Both the position numbers and the translations under genes were made by a program. From NCBI GenBank assembly GCA_910577955.1, contig CAJTNC010000001.1, positions 285,976 to 349,975 on the forward strand: a DNA stretch of 64,000 bases. Reading direction: 5' to 3'. Position 1 is the first letter of the stretch. Every line of letters begins with the position of its first letter. Shown in pieces: positions 28,077-35,541 of the stretch. Under the pieces are notes generated by a model. The model had not been told where the DNA came from, searched no databases, and worked only from the letters and a program-made list of their open reading frames with translations. Source of the stretch: an uncultured Lachnospiraceae bacterium. Lineage in GTDB: Bacteria > Bacillota > Clostridia > Lachnospirales > Lachnospiraceae.

Positions 28077-28642
28077 CAGAGAAAGACGACAAGGGTTATA
28101 CGATGATCATTGTCCTGTGCCTGATGTTTCTATTTATGGCGCTGGCGCTCTCCATGTTGTTTTCTTCCGCACAGACGTTGGCCAGAGCGGGACGCGAGTC
28201 AGCCAGAAAACAGAGCCGGGCATCGGCAGTGTCGTTTGCGGAATGGATAGATGAGGAACTGGGGAGGCTGCCTGCAAACGGTGCGGAAGGCAAACCCAAT
28301 AATCTGTCCGGATGGACTAAAAAAAGATTGCTGGACGATCGGAACTGGCCCGCATATACAGGCGGACTTGAGGGGGAAGAGGAAGTTGCGATTTTGACCT
28401 ACAGACCGTACGTGAGTGAAACCTCCGAATTGAAAGAGGAAGAACTGGGACAGTTGGAAGTTAAAATGTACTGGGAGGCGGAGGACGGCGGCATTGATCC
28501 TGAGGCTCCGGATGTGAATCTGGTCGTAACAGTGAAAGCCGTGGTGCGGGGAGAACAGTTTTCGGTGACCACGCGCTATGCTAAAAATCTGGATAATTCG
28601 GGCAGCTGGGATGGCACATGGAATATGAGGGGGCGCGAATGA
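28073..28642 (+). CDS. Minor pilin-like protein (PilX/GspK-like, no Glu5)
   Basis: This 189-residue protein has a short charged leader ending in Gly8 (TEKDDKG) followed by YTMIIVLCLMFLFMALALSM, a pilin-type hydrophobic helix. The Glu normally at +5 is replaced by Ile, as in GspK/PilX-type minor pilins that sit at the tip of a pseudopilus. The rest is a soluble domain of about 150 residues with no family I recognise. The start overlaps the end of the giant prepilin gene by 4 bases (ATGA), showing tight coupling. A tip-complex role with the giant prepilin is inferred. Confidence 0.75.
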   Translation: MTEKDDKGYTMIIVLCLMFLFMALALSMLFSSAQTLARAGRESARKQSRASAVSFAEWIDEELGRLPANGAEGKPNNLSGWTKKRLLDDRNWPAYTGGLEGEEEVAILTYRPYVSETSELKEEELGQLEVKMYWEAEDGGIDPEAPDVNLVVTVKAVVRGEQFSVTTRYAKNLDNSGSWDGTWNMRGRE

Positions 28643-28643
28643 G

Positions 28644-28976
28644 ATGAAAAATCAGAAAGGAACTTCACTGGTTTCAGTGATCGTATCATTTGCGGTGATG
28701 ATGATCGTGCTGCTGCTCTTACAGGTTTCTATTACGGCCAGCGGCAGGTACACAGCCGAAGCCGACGAACTTTGGAAACAGGCGGCATCAGCGGAAAATA
28801 AGTATGTGAACGACATTCCGTCTTCTGAAGGGGGAGAGGTGGAAAAGGCCGGTAATATAGACATTGTGATGGAATCCGGTGCGGCCGGCGCCGACAGGGA
28901 AGTATGGGGGAACATAGAAAAATGGCAGACGACATCTGATGACCCGGACGGGTTTAAGATATATTACTTTAAATGA
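28644..28976 (+). CDS. Small minor pilin-like protein
   Basis: This 110-residue protein begins MKNQKGTSLVSVIVSFAVMM: a short leader with Gly6, then a pilin-like hydrophobic helix. The +5 residue is Ser rather than Glu. The remaining 75 residues are soluble and acidic and are not recognised. It follows the PilX/GspK-like gene by 1 base and precedes a PilW-like gene by 129 bases. By size and position it resembles PilV/GspI-type minor pseudopilins, although I see no decisive motif. Processing by PilD is likely because Gly at -1 is present. Confidence 0.65.
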   Translation: MKNQKGTSLVSVIVSFAVMMIVLLLLQVSITASGRYTAEADELWKQAASAENKYVNDIPSSEGGEVEKAGNIDIVMESGAAGADREVWGNIEKWQTTSDDPDGFKIYYFK

Positions 28977-29105
28977 CGAGCGGTTCCCTGAGTATGTTGA
29001 CAGGGAAAGACTGTTTGGCAGAGGATGCAGGGTTTGAGGATGTACTGTGCATGGGGATATTATGGAGAGCCCCCGCGCAGGAAGGGAGGTGAGGTCAGAG
29101 GCGAA

Positions 29106-29762
29106 ATGAAAAGTGATAGCAAAGGAATGACACTTATAGAGTTAATCGTTACTTTTGCGGTGGCTGCAATTTTTATGGCAGCAGCGGCGTTGCTGATAGT
29201 TCCGGCGACAAAAATGACAATGCATATCAAAGGGATGAACAGAGTGCATGATGACGCCGCAATCATTATGGAAACCATAAGGAATGAACTGAGTTACGCG
29301 GATGCGTATACGGAAAATACGGGCACAGAGGTGCCGGCCATAGAGCTTAAATATGCTTATCCGGCCGATGCGGGAGACGATGCTTATGACGCGGATTATG
29401 CAGGATACTATAAAAGCGCCGCCTACAGTGACAAAGGCGGGAATCCGGCTGAGATAAAAGTGGACGATCAGGAGGGCAGCGAGAGCCAAGGAAGACTGCA
29501 GATCGTCTATGCGGAGATAAGCGATAATCCGGACGGGGCGGCAGAATCGGAGGTCATCCGGGAAGAGATCAAGTGGTGGTACGGGAAAGGATTGTATCAG
29601 AATAATCAACTCCGGCTGGGCTTTAAGAAAAAAGATCCGGATAAGAATATCATTACGGTCAAACTTACTATAATCGACCCGACCTCCGGCTACTCCTATA
29701 CGGAAGAAGCGGATATCCGCTGTATGAATGTGAATCCGGACAGGATCAAAGAAATCGTATAG
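29106..29762 (+). CDS. Minor pilin, prepilin-type cleavage domain (PilW/GspJ-like)
   Basis: The chosen ATG gives 218 residues beginning MKSDSKGMTLIELIVTFAVA, a canonical leader with Gly7, Met+1 and Glu+5. The frame is open a further 27 codons upstream, but that extension would put the leader far inside, so the shorter start is preferred; GGGAGGTGAG lies just upstream. The soluble part has several Tyr/Asp-rich segments and ends in a beta-rich region (KIITVKLTIID). Together with the three preceding genes it makes a four-gene minor-pilin operon in the usual order for pilus tip components. The precise class (PilW/GspJ) is inference. Confidence 0.8.
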   Translation: MKSDSKGMTLIELIVTFAVAAIFMAAAALLIVPATKMTMHIKGMNRVHDDAAIIMETIRNELSYADAYTENTGTEVPAIELKYAYPADAGDDAYDADYAGYYKSAAYSDKGGNPAEIKVDDQEGSESQGRLQIVYAEISDNPDGAAESEVIREEIKWWYGKGLYQNNQLRLGFKKKDPDKNIITVKLTIIDPTSGYSYTEEADIRCMNVNPDRIKEIV

Positions 29763-29846
29763 CGGCCGCAATAACAGTTCAGGAAATTCACCACAGGTGG
29801 TTTCAAATAAAAACATAAAAACCAATCAAAAGAAAGGGAGACAAAA

Positions 29847-30320
29847 ATGATGAAAAATTGTGTGATGGGTCTTAGAACCAAACTGGCAAACAGGAAGGAA
29901 AATAATAAAGGATTTACGCTGGTAGAGCTGATCGTGGTTATCGTTATATTGGCTATTCTGGCAGCTATTCTGATTCCGGGACTGATGAAGTGGATCGATG
30001 AGGCGAGGGATAAACAGTACCAGTTGGAAGCAAGAAGCATTTTTATGGCGACGGAAGGTGAGATGACGAAAGAGTATGGAAAGCAGTCAACGCTTACTGA
30101 GACCACAACATGGACTGGAGACACAGATGCGCATATCGTAGAAATTGAAAGATTATCTGGTTTAGATGTAAAAGAAGTCAAATTTAAGATAAAAGATGCA
30201 AGTGCCGATGATTGGACAATTACTGAGTTTGAAACAAAGTTTGTGTCTGGTGGAAAAGAAGTGACATGGCACTGGAAAGCTAGTGAGAATGAGTGGAAAG
30301 AAGGAGCAGGCATTGCTTGA
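29847..30320 (+). CDS. Type IV major pilin-like protein, copy 1
   Basis: This 157-residue prepilin begins with a 22-residue leader ending NNKG, followed by FTLVELIVVIVILAILAAIL, a textbook pilin N-terminus with Glu5. The helix continues into IPGLMKWIDEARDKQYQLEA, after which a short soluble domain of about 100 residues diverges. Two paralogues follow (30702 and 31347) with nearly the same first 60 mature residues. Size and canonical helix suggest a main pilus subunit. The ribosome-binding site is AAAGGGAG; two adjacent ATGs exist and either may be used. The downstream half is visibly more AT-rich than the 5' half. Confidence 0.88.
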   Translation: MMKNCVMGLRTKLANRKENNKGFTLVELIVVIVILAILAAILIPGLMKWIDEARDKQYQLEARSIFMATEGEMTKEYGKQSTLTETTTWTGDTDAHIVEIERLSGLDVKEVKFKIKDASADDWTITEFETKFVSGGKEVTWHWKASENEWKEGAGIA

Positions 30321-30539
30321 TAAGCGATGAAGCTTTCAAGAGTAGGGAAATTTGATTTTGGCTAAAAATTTATAATAGTTTGAGCAAGAAAAAAGCTGTT
30401 GTTAGCACTGGCAATTCAAGAAAAATTGTGCCGAACTTCAGGTCTGCCGTGCATGGAATCATAACCGGCAGGCTTCTCCCTTAGGGGAAACTGGTTATAG
30501 GCAATTGCGAAATTCTGTTTTTTTACAGTGTTGCTTGTG
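30321..30539 (+). other. Non-coding gap between pilin copies 1 and 2, with a hairpin
   Basis: This gap has no gene. Near 30460-30505 an imperfect hairpin pairs ATAACCGGC...CTTCTCCC with GGGGAAACTGGTTAT, followed after some bases by a T-run (CTGTTTTTTTAC). It could act as a leaky terminator that sets the ratio of the first pilin to the later ones. The rest shows nothing I can name. The palindromic repeat copy 2 begins directly after it. Confidence 0.45.
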
Positions 30540-30664
30540 TAAAATTTACGCATCCATAAGCAGGTGCTGTGAGACCGTCGGCAGTTAGCGAGGTATTTTC
30601 GAGCTTACTGCCGCTGCGGTCGAGCCGCAGTGAGAACGTACCTGCGTTGGATCGTATATTTTAC
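30540..30664 (-). repeat. Dispersed palindromic repeat, copy 2 (~125 bp, inverted)
   Basis: Read on the - strand, this copy matches the 14187-14313 element at both ends (AAAATATACGATCCAACGCA and CAGCACCTGCTTATGGATGC shared). The central hairpin differs in sequence: arms CGGCAGTxAGC against GCTxACTGCCG around the same AAAATAC loop. The arms pair within this copy although they differ from copy 1. It lies between two pilin genes. Confidence 0.8.
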
Positions 30665-30701
30665 ATAAAAAAAAGACAAAACAACTTTAGGGGTGGGTTA
30701 T

Positions 30702-31316
30702 ATGGCAAACAGGGCAAAAGCGAAAGATGCAGGAGGCTTCCCTGACAGCTCATGGGGCAACGGCAGTATATGGGGGCTAAGGAATCGGGGGGGTAACGGC
30801 AGTGAAAGGCATCGGAGAAAGGATCACAGAGGATTTACGCTTGTAGAGTTAATAGTTGTAATTGTTATTCTTGCGATTCTGGCAGCAATACTGGTGCCGG
30901 GACTGTTGAAATGGATAGATGAAGCAAAAAATAAGAAATATGAGGCGGAAGCGAGAAATATCTATCTGGCGGCGGAAGCATCCATTATGGAGGCGTATGC
31001 TTGGGGATTTGCTGACAGTGAAAGCTATATTGTGGGCGGCCTCAGAGACGGCCAGTATACACTTCAGACTGGCCAAAATGAGGAATGGTTTAATTATGTC
31101 AAAGAGATGTCGGGGATAGATTCGATAGAATGGATGCGGATTTATGTGAATAATAGTCAGATTGCGGGTTTGAATATAAACTATAGATCCATGTCGGATG
31201 GAAAAAAGCTTAAGGCTTGGATAAAGCAAAAGGGTTATGTTTCTCCGGATGGAGAGAGCGAGAGCTATTACCAAAATCGGGATGATGACGGGATGTGGCA
31301 TTTTTCTTCGCGTTAG
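30702..31316 (+). CDS. Type IV major pilin-like protein, copy 2
   Basis: Starting at the ATG at 30702 this gives 204 residues; an in-frame GTG three codons earlier is the alternative. The leader is long (about 43 residues, Gly/Asn/Arg-rich, ending DHRG) and is followed by FTLVELIVVIVILAILAAIL and VPGLLKWIDEAKNKKYEAEA. The mature N-terminal 55 residues are nearly identical to copy 1, while the C-terminal domain (with a Trp-rich VKEMSGIDSIEWMRIY segment) is different. The long leader is unusual for a major pilin. It should be a PilD substrate and a pilus subunit. Confidence 0.85.
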   Translation: MANRAKAKDAGGFPDSSWGNGSIWGLRNRGGNGSERHRRKDHRGFTLVELIVVIVILAILAAILVPGLLKWIDEAKNKKYEAEARNIYLAAEASIMEAYAWGFADSESYIVGGLRDGQYTLQTGQNEEWFNYVKEMSGIDSIEWMRIYVNNSQIAGLNINYRSMSDGKKLKAWIKQKGYVSPDGESESYYQNRDDDGMWHFSSR

Positions 31317-31346
31317 TCAATAGGAGCATTTACAAAAGAGGTATGA

Positions 31347-31874
31347 ATGAACTGGTTTTTAAAAAGTAAAGAGAAAAACGAAGGTTTTTCATTGGTGGAA
31401 CTTATTATTGTAATCGTCATTTTGGCGGTTTTTGCCGCGATATTGATTCCGGTGATGTTTAAGTGGATTGATGAGGCAAAATTGAAAAAGTATGAGTTGG
31501 AAGCAAGAAGCATTGCACATGCGGCGCAATCAGAGGTGATAAAATCGTATGGAAAGCGGGAGGGAATGACGATAGGTTCAAGTATTATAGAGTTTAGCGG
31601 CATTACCGGGAATATGAAAAATGAAGAAGGCTTATCGGAAATCAGAAAATTATCAGGAATAGATACGATTGATTTAGTCAATATTTATTGCGATAGCGCT
31701 GATGATTGGAATGTAGTAGCAATATGGATAATTTATAATTCTGACGGAAATGAATTTAATGCTGTCTGGAATGTGAATAAACTACCGGGGGAGGCATCGG
31801 ATCAGTTTAAGGGCATGTATGATGGAAAGCTAAAAGGATCTGAAGATGGGTGGCTGTTTGCATGTAACGGTTAG
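31347..31874 (+). CDS. Type IV major pilin-like protein, copy 3
   Basis: This 175-residue prepilin has leader MNWFLKSKEKNEG, mature start FSLVELIIVIVILAVFAAIL with Glu5, then IPVMFKWIDEAKLKKYELEA. It belongs to the same family as the two upstream pilins but is more divergent (Ser+2, PVMF for PGLM). The soluble domain contains IRKLSGIDTIDLVNIYCDSA, which aligns with the KEMSGIDSIEWMRIY segment of copy 2 and with ERLSGLDVKEVKFKI of copy 1. All three therefore share a common C-terminal fold with high sequence divergence. GAGGT lies close upstream of the start. Confidence 0.85.
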   Translation: MNWFLKSKEKNEGFSLVELIIVIVILAVFAAILIPVMFKWIDEAKLKKYELEARSIAHAAQSEVIKSYGKREGMTIGSSIIEFSGITGNMKNEEGLSEIRKLSGIDTIDLVNIYCDSADDWNVVAIWIIYNSDGNEFNAVWNVNKLPGEASDQFKGMYDGKLKGSEDGWLFACNG

Positions 31875-31890
31875 GAATTTGAAGTATACA

Positions 31891-31927
31891 CAAAAAAGCG
31901 CCGGAAAACCACAGTGATTTTCCGGCG
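31891..31927 (-). terminator. Terminator for the minus-strand Rpn remnant
   Basis: Stem CGCCGGAAAA (31899-31908) / TTTTCCGGCG (31918-31927). A-run ACAAAAAAG before it gives a T-run on the - strand, so it terminates leftward transcription. On the + strand no T-run follows, so it is a weak stop for the pilin transcript. Confidence 0.75.
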
Positions 31928-31941
31928 AAGATAACAGACAT

Positions 31942-32768
31942 TCAGCGCTTGCTAAACAGCTTTGCCAATTTAGAAATAAAAAGAGGTTTATGTTTTGCAA
32001 GAGCACGCTCTAATTCGGCGATGCGGGAGTCCTTTTCAGAAATTGCGGATTCTTGTTCCTGAAGAGCCAGTTTTTGTTCCTGAAGGGTCAGTTCCTGTTC
32101 TTGAATCAGTTTTTCGCGGTGCTTTCTGTAAGCTTCTTCCGCCTGATAGTTTTGGTAGGCTTCGACGAGGCTGCGGTTTTCTTCGATGAATTGAAGCACT
32201 TTGGCGATAGTTTCAAAATCCGGATTTTTAGCAGTAAGCATTTTGATTTCCTCCCATGTTTCAGCTTTGAAAAGAGCGGCTCACTGGTCGAGCCGGAACA
32301 GTTTATCTTCATCGGTAGCCAGTTGGATATGAGATAAGTTTAACACGGAAAGGCATAATTTGTCACTACAAATTCTGTATGTTTTACTATTCATAATATA
32401 ATAGTTGGCAAAAAATTCATCGGGAAGATGCGGCAGAGGAAAGTCCAAAATGCTGATATGATGCGGGGAAGCACGTTGGCATAGGATTCGCCGGCCGGAA
32501 GATTGCCGAAGGTTCTGCACAAGTAGAAAAGGGAACGTTCGGGCCAGTCACCTTTGTTGAACCGCTGCATTTCAAGATTGACGATGCGGCTGTTGTTTAG
32601 AAGAAGTTTGACGTCAAGGATAACGGTTTTAAAGAGATAATCGTTTTGGAGAGTGCAGGCCAGCGCTCCGGTCTTCTCAGAGAGAGGAGTGAGCAGTGAG
32701 ATAGACGGATTTGCTTTTGTCCGGCTTGCCGTTGACAGATTACGGCCGATAGAATTGAGATTTGTCAT
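31942..32768 (-). pseudogene. Degraded Rpn-family / PD-(D/E)XK nuclease-transposase gene
   Basis: Joined across frames the - strand reads as an Rpn/PF12784-type protein. TGALACTLQNDYLFKTVI is followed at once by LDVKLLLNNSRIVNLEMQRF, so the segment of several dozen residues normally between them is deleted. SYANVLP then loses one base (about 32453) and continues as SILDFPLPHLPDEFF. The frame hits TGA at 32281-32283 where the family normally has Trp (LDQ-stop-AALFKAETWEEIKML), and ends in a Glu/Gln coiled coil (HREKLIQEQELTLQEQ). Three separate lesions show it is dead. Such genes spread horizontally and promote recombination. It interrupts the pilus locus between the pilins and the assembly genes. 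Confidence 0.88.
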
Positions 32769-32996
32769 GAAGTGCAGATTCCTTTCTGAAATGATTTGAG
32801 AGGTTGCTATAGATTAGATAGTTACGGTAAATTTTGGCCGGAAGGCCGGAAATGCTTTTGAGAAAGTATGAACGCTGCGCAGATGCAGCGGTTAAGTGTA
32901 TTTATTATACAGATAACAGCGCGGAAATACAAGCATAAAAAATGCTTATTACGGGTGTGTTAAATATAGTATAGAGAAAGTGTGAAGGAGCACCGC

Positions 32997-33485
32997 ATGG
33001 ACAGCATAAGAATTGTGGAAGAGGCTTCCGAGGAGTATGCCCATCTCCGGCAGGAGCGGGAGAGACGCAGAATCCTGAGAAGAAGAGTAATGAATTACAT
33101 ATGGGTTCTTTGTCTGGCCGCGGCATGCTTTTTTGTGTGTTATACATATATGGACTATCGGATCGAGGGGCGGACGCTGCTTGGCAGGGCAAAGAATGTG
33201 GAGCTGGCGATCCGGCTTGTGGGTATTGAGTATTACGGCTATGGCTCTACTCCCTATGACAGCGCGAGAGTGAGCAATCTCAAAGAGGAAGCGGAAAAAG
33301 AAATTTTAGATCACGCGGAAGCGGGCGGGAAACTTCTTGTTCAGGAGTGGGATAAGGAGACCAACGAGCCTACCGCCTTTATGTACAGAGAGGGAGACTT
33401 CGTCGTATTTTATGAGGCAGGAGCGGACGGAAAGCCTGCGTGGAGAGTGTGCAGGCTGCAAAATATTGTGGAAGCGGCGGGGTGA
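32997..33485 (+). CDS. Single-pass membrane protein of the pilus locus, unknown function
   Basis: The ATG at 32997 has a GAAGGAG site and gives 162 residues; a GTG five codons upstream is the alternative. The N-terminal 35 residues are highly charged (RQERERRRILRRRV), followed by one membrane helix (about 35-52, MNYIWVLCLAAACFFVCYTY) and an extracytoplasmic domain of about 110 residues ending CRLQNIVEAAG. No prepilin Gly-cleavage signature is present. It lies 5 bases upstream of pilD and is co-oriented with the assembly genes, so a pilus-assembly role (for example a PilP or alignment-complex substitute) is possible. I do not recognise the family. Confidence 0.7.
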   Translation: MDSIRIVEEASEEYAHLRQERERRRILRRRVMNYIWVLCLAAACFFVCYTYMDYRIEGRTLLGRAKNVELAIRLVGIEYYGYGSTPYDSARVSNLKEEAEKEILDHAEAGGKLLVQEWDKETNEPTAFMYREGDFVVFYEAGADGKPAWRVCRLQNIVEAAG

Positions 33486-33490
33486 GGCGT

Positions 33491-34252
33491 ATGATGGAAA
33501 TGGCAGCCGTATGTGTGTTCCTGTTCGGGAGCTGCATCTTTTCTTTTTTGAATGTGGTAATCTACCGCCTGCCGGCAAAAATGGATTTTGTGACGGGGAG
33601 AAGCATGTGTCCCGCCTGCGGACATACGCTGGGGGCGCTTGACATGATCCCGGTTTTCGGATGGATGTTCTTGCGCGGGAGGTGCCGCTATTGTGGGGAA
33701 AAGGTGAGTGCACGCTATCCCTTTGTGGAGTTTCTCGGCGGTGCGTTTGCGGTTATGTGCCTGTACTGTTACGGGGTGAGCGCGAGGGCCGTCATTGCAT
33801 TTTTGTTTCTCTGCATTCTGACGGTGGTGGCGTTTATTGATATGGACACGATGGAAATACCGTTTCCGTTGGTGATAGCCGCCGGTATTACGGGGGTGGC
33901 ATCCTGTTTCTTTTTTCCGGAGATATCTCTGTTTGAGCGGGCGGTGGGAATGGCCTGCGTCAGCGTGCCGCTTTGGCTTCTCACTCTGCTTGTGGAGGGG
34001 GCCTTCGGCGGCGGCGATATCAAGTTTATGGCGGCGTGCGGCATTTTTTTAGGATGGAAACTGAATTTGCTGGCGTTTTTTCTGGCGGTGGCAGGGGGAG
34101 GATGTTATGGGATATGGCTCCTTGCGGCAAAGAAGAAAAAGAAGACGGATCATTTTGCTTTCGGACCGTTTCTGTGCACCGGTGCGGCGGCGGCAATGTT
34201 CGCGGGGGATAGGATACTGGACTGGTATTTTGGTTTTTTCCCGGGAATGTAG
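33491..34252 (+). CDS. pilD: Prepilin peptidase / N-methyltransferase PilD
   Basis: This 253-residue polytopic enzyme cleaves type IV prepilin leaders and N-methylates the new N-terminus. Visible: FLFGSCIFSFLNVVIYRLP at the start, two CxxC pairs (CPACGHTLG and CRYCGEK) in the cytoplasmic methyltransferase loop, and the two catalytic aspartates in FIDMD and GGGDIKF. About eight membrane helices follow or surround them. The start ATG sits right after a GTGAGGCG region, and the frame is open upstream over the previous gene but lacks homology there. It is needed to process all prepilins of the locus. Confidence 0.96.
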   Translation: MMEMAAVCVFLFGSCIFSFLNVVIYRLPAKMDFVTGRSMCPACGHTLGALDMIPVFGWMFLRGRCRYCGEKVSARYPFVEFLGGAFAVMCLYCYGVSARAVIAFLFLCILTVVAFIDMDTMEIPFPLVIAAGITGVASCFFFPEISLFERAVGMACVSVPLWLLTLLVEGAFGGGDIKFMAACGIFLGWKLNLLAFFLAVAGGGCYGIWLLAAKKKKKTDHFAFGPFLCTGAAAAMFAGDRILDWYFGFFPGM

Positions 34253-34309
34253 CGGGAGTTTAGTCCTTCCGGGCGGAAGAGGTTTTATTTTGACAAGGAT
34301 GGAAAAATT

Positions 34310-35515
34310 ATGGCACTGTATAAGTATAAGGCGCGGGATAAAAACGGAAAGCGCGTAAGCGGGAAGCTGGAAGTTGCGGACGAGATACAACTGCATAATA
34401 CGCTGCGGGAGAAAGAACTGTTTTTGATCTCTTGGGAGAGGCAAAAAACGGCAAGCAGCACCCGCAAGCTGAAAGCGAAGAACGTATCGGAGTTTTGTCG
34501 GTCTTTAGGGACACTGTTAGGGGCGGGGGTATCGTTGGTGCGGGCGCTGTCGATCGTCTCTCAGGAGGAGACGAACACGCAGGAGCAGCGTAGACTTTAT
34601 GAAGCGGTGCTGCGGAGCGTGCGGCAGGGAAATCCGATGTCGGACGCGCTGCAGGAACAGGGGGAAGCGTTCCCGGTCTTGTTTATCTATATGGTGCGGT
34701 CGGCGGAGGCCGGCGGCAATATGGACAAAGTGATGCTGCGGATGGCGGATCATTATGATAAGGAGTTCCGGCTGAAATCAAAAGTGACATCGGCGATGGT
34801 GTATCCGGTGATTTTGGCGGCGCTGATCCTGATTGTGGTACTGATCATCTTTACTTTTGTGATCCCGCAGTTCCAGAGCCTTTTTGAGCAGATGGAGTCT
34901 CTGCCCCTCAGCACCAGAATCGTGATGGGCTTCAGCGAAGGACTAAAGGTCTACTGGCTGCAGATCCTGCTGGGACTATTTTTTGCCGGCATATTGTTCG
35001 CGCTCATCAAAAACAGGCCCGCCGTCAAATTCCGATGGGATAAGGCGAAGGTGCATCTGCCTGTGTTCGGAAAACTGTTGAAGAGTATCTATACAGCCCG
35101 TTTCGGTCGGACGATGAGTTCGCTGTATTCTTCGGGACTGCCCATCGTGACGGCGCTGCAGGTGAGCAGGGGGACGATAGGGAACTCTTATATTGAAAAA
35201 CAGTTTGACAAGGTGATTTCCATAGTGCGTGCCGGCGGTGCGCTTTCCGACGGTCTGGATCAGGTGGACGGTTTCAACCGGAAGCTGCCGGCGTCCATCC
35301 GGGTCGGCGAGGAGACGGGAAGTCTCGATACAATGTTAAATTCCATTGCGGATACGCTGGATTATGAGGCGGAGATGGCTTTGAGCAAGATGGTGACGTT
35401 TATTGAACCCGCGATGATCGTTGTGATGGCCGTGATTGTCGGCTTTGTGATCATTTCGGTCATTCAGCCGATTTATGGTTCTTACAATACGATCGGGGCG
35501 TCCGCATACGAATAA
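34310..35515 (+). CDS. pilC: Type IV pilus inner-membrane platform protein PilC (GspF family)
   Basis: This 401-residue protein begins MALYKYKARDKNGKRVSGKL, typical of PilC/GspF. It has two T2SSF repeat domains (about 60-185 and 265-390), the first with FCRSLGTLLGAGVSLVRAL and the second with FGRTMSSLYSSGLPIVTAL, and three membrane helices (about 165-190, 215-235, 365-390). PilC anchors the assembly ATPases PilB and PilT and drives pilin insertion. It is preceded by PilD and followed by PilM after 26 bases, in a single operon. Confidence 0.96.
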   Translation: MALYKYKARDKNGKRVSGKLEVADEIQLHNTLREKELFLISWERQKTASSTRKLKAKNVSEFCRSLGTLLGAGVSLVRALSIVSQEETNTQEQRRLYEAVLRSVRQGNPMSDALQEQGEAFPVLFIYMVRSAEAGGNMDKVMLRMADHYDKEFRLKSKVTSAMVYPVILAALILIVVLIIFTFVIPQFQSLFEQMESLPLSTRIVMGFSEGLKVYWLQILLGLFFAGILFALIKNRPAVKFRWDKAKVHLPVFGKLLKSIYTARFGRTMSSLYSSGLPIVTALQVSRGTIGNSYIEKQFDKVISIVRAGGALSDGLDQVDGFNRKLPASIRVGEETGSLDTMLNSIADTLDYEAEMALSKMVTFIEPAMIVVMAVIVGFVIISVIQPIYGSYNTIGASAYE

Positions 35516-35541
35516 ATCAAAAAGAGGAAACGGAGAATAGA

